From: Xanthocytophaga agilis
Lineage (GTDB): Bacteria; Bacteroidota; Bacteroidia; Cytophagales; 172606-1
Assembly: GCF_030068605.1 (NCBI RefSeq)
Contig: NZ_JASJOU010000007.1
Location: forward strand, 248,001 to 312,000
DNA length: 64,000 nt
Direction of reading: 5' to 3'
Part shown: positions 63,502-64,000 of the stretch, piece after piece
Layout: each line of letters starts with the position of its first letter
Position numbering within the stretch: position 1 is the first letter of the stretch
Program-made: the position numbers and the translations under genes
The notes under the pieces: model-generated
What the model was told of the DNA's origin: nothing
Databases searched by the model: none
Seen by the model: the letters and a program-made list of their open reading frames with translations, nothing else

Positions 63502-64000
63502 ATGTCAGATACCTATCTTACCATTGCTGCACCAGCGGAAGGATTATACAAAGAAAAAGGGAGCAAGTTTCTGGCATTTGCCTATCCGGTTCGTACGGAA
63601 GATGAGGTTAAAACTCATCTTGCCCAACTTCGTAAAACATACTTTGATGCCCGACATCATTGCTATGCCTATATTTTGGGTGCTGACAAAACCAAGTACA
63701 GAGCAAATGATGATGGAGAACCTAATCACTCAGCTGGAGATCCGATTCTGGGCCAGATCCGTTCCCGCAATCTGACAGATGTACTGGTGGTAGTAGTGCG
63801 TTATTTTGGTGGAATAAAGCTGGGAGTTAGTGGTCTGATCCAGGCGTATCGTACCTCAGCTTCTGAGGCATTGGAGACTGCACAGATTATAGAAAAGATT
63901 GTGACGATGCCTTTTTCCATACAGTTTACCTATGAACAGATGAATCAAGTAATGAAGCTTCTGAAAGACTACGATGCAGAGATTCTTTCACAAGACTTTC
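63502..64000 (+). CDS. YigZ/IMPACT-family protein (3' end beyond window)
   Basis: At least 166 residues, cut by the window end. The start MSDTYLTIAAPAEGLYKEKGSKFLAFA and the family core KTYFDARHHCYAYILG, KYRANDDGEPNHSAGDPILGQI and VVVVRYFGGIKLGVSGLIQAYRTSASEAL are clear, followed by the start of the second small domain. YigZ/IMPACT proteins have an RNase-PH-like S5 fold and are linked to translation control, without a settled biochemical role. Normal length is about 200 residues, so ~35 are missing. Confidence 0.9.
   Translation, partial: MSDTYLTIAAPAEGLYKEKGSKFLAFAYPVRTEDEVKTHLAQLRKTYFDARHHCYAYILGADKTKYRANDDGEPNHSAGDPILGQIRSRNLTDVLVVVVRYFGGIKLGVSGLIQAYRTSASEALETAQIIEKIVTMPFSIQFTYEQMNQVMKLLKDYDAEILSQDF

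Overview
The window looks like a chromosomal segment of a Bacteroidota bacterium, probably of the Cytophagales. Supporting signs are two ECF-sigma/FecR pairs, a SusC/SusD outer-membrane pair, STN domains, AraC regulators with membrane-bound N-termini, GIN (DUF2807) proteins, many short lipoproteins, and TTTG-N18..23-TAnnTTTG promoters with no strong Shine-Dalgarno sequences. I cannot name the genus. I see no tRNA, rRNA, CRISPR array or intact insertion sequence.

1-16.4 kb holds mostly independent genes: a ferritin-like protein, an atypical SDR, an AraC regulator, an exported amidohydrolase, a DoxX protein, an exported serine hydrolase, a 1148-residue propeller/PP2C sensor, a Crp/Fnr-DUF4345-DinB cluster, an orphan LytS-type kinase, a CDF metal exporter and an M28 peptidase.

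16.4-23.3 kb is a same-strand run: ECF sigma factor, FecR anti-sigma, an STN protein with a long repeat domain, a DUF2147 protein, a fatty-acid hydroxylase/sterol desaturase-type membrane enzyme, and two GIN-domain proteins. It looks like one cell-envelope regulon. The last gene carries four copies of an 8-bp repeat inside its signal-peptide codons. In the phase given here the obvious ATG is out of frame, which is the layout of a phase-variable (contingency) gene.

23.5-35.7 kb holds an acyltransferase, an AraC regulator, tRNA methyltransferase TrmN6, then a sigma/FecR/SusC/SusD nutrient-uptake locus facing a Tat-exported sugar isomerase-like protein. 36-50 kb is an accessory stretch of small membrane proteins, lipoproteins, a Cas2-like orphan, a broken histidine-kinase fragment, an MdaB/LysR divergent pair, a GH29 alpha-L-fucosidase, an alpha/beta hydrolase, and an ECF sigma factor overlapping a membrane partner gene.

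50.3-55.7 kb is a seven-gene operon with two ABC ATPases, two ABC-2 permeases, a YtrA-type GntR regulator, a DoxX-like protein and an exported protein. 55.7-64 kb holds a MITE-like repeat element, a CHASE3/PAS histidine kinase, a fused FAD/Fe-S dehydrogenase, an exported RidA, a TPR protein and a YigZ gene cut by the window end. Several inverted repeats in the intergenic regions (47.8, 49.2, 55.9 and 61.7 kb) are not explained by the genes.
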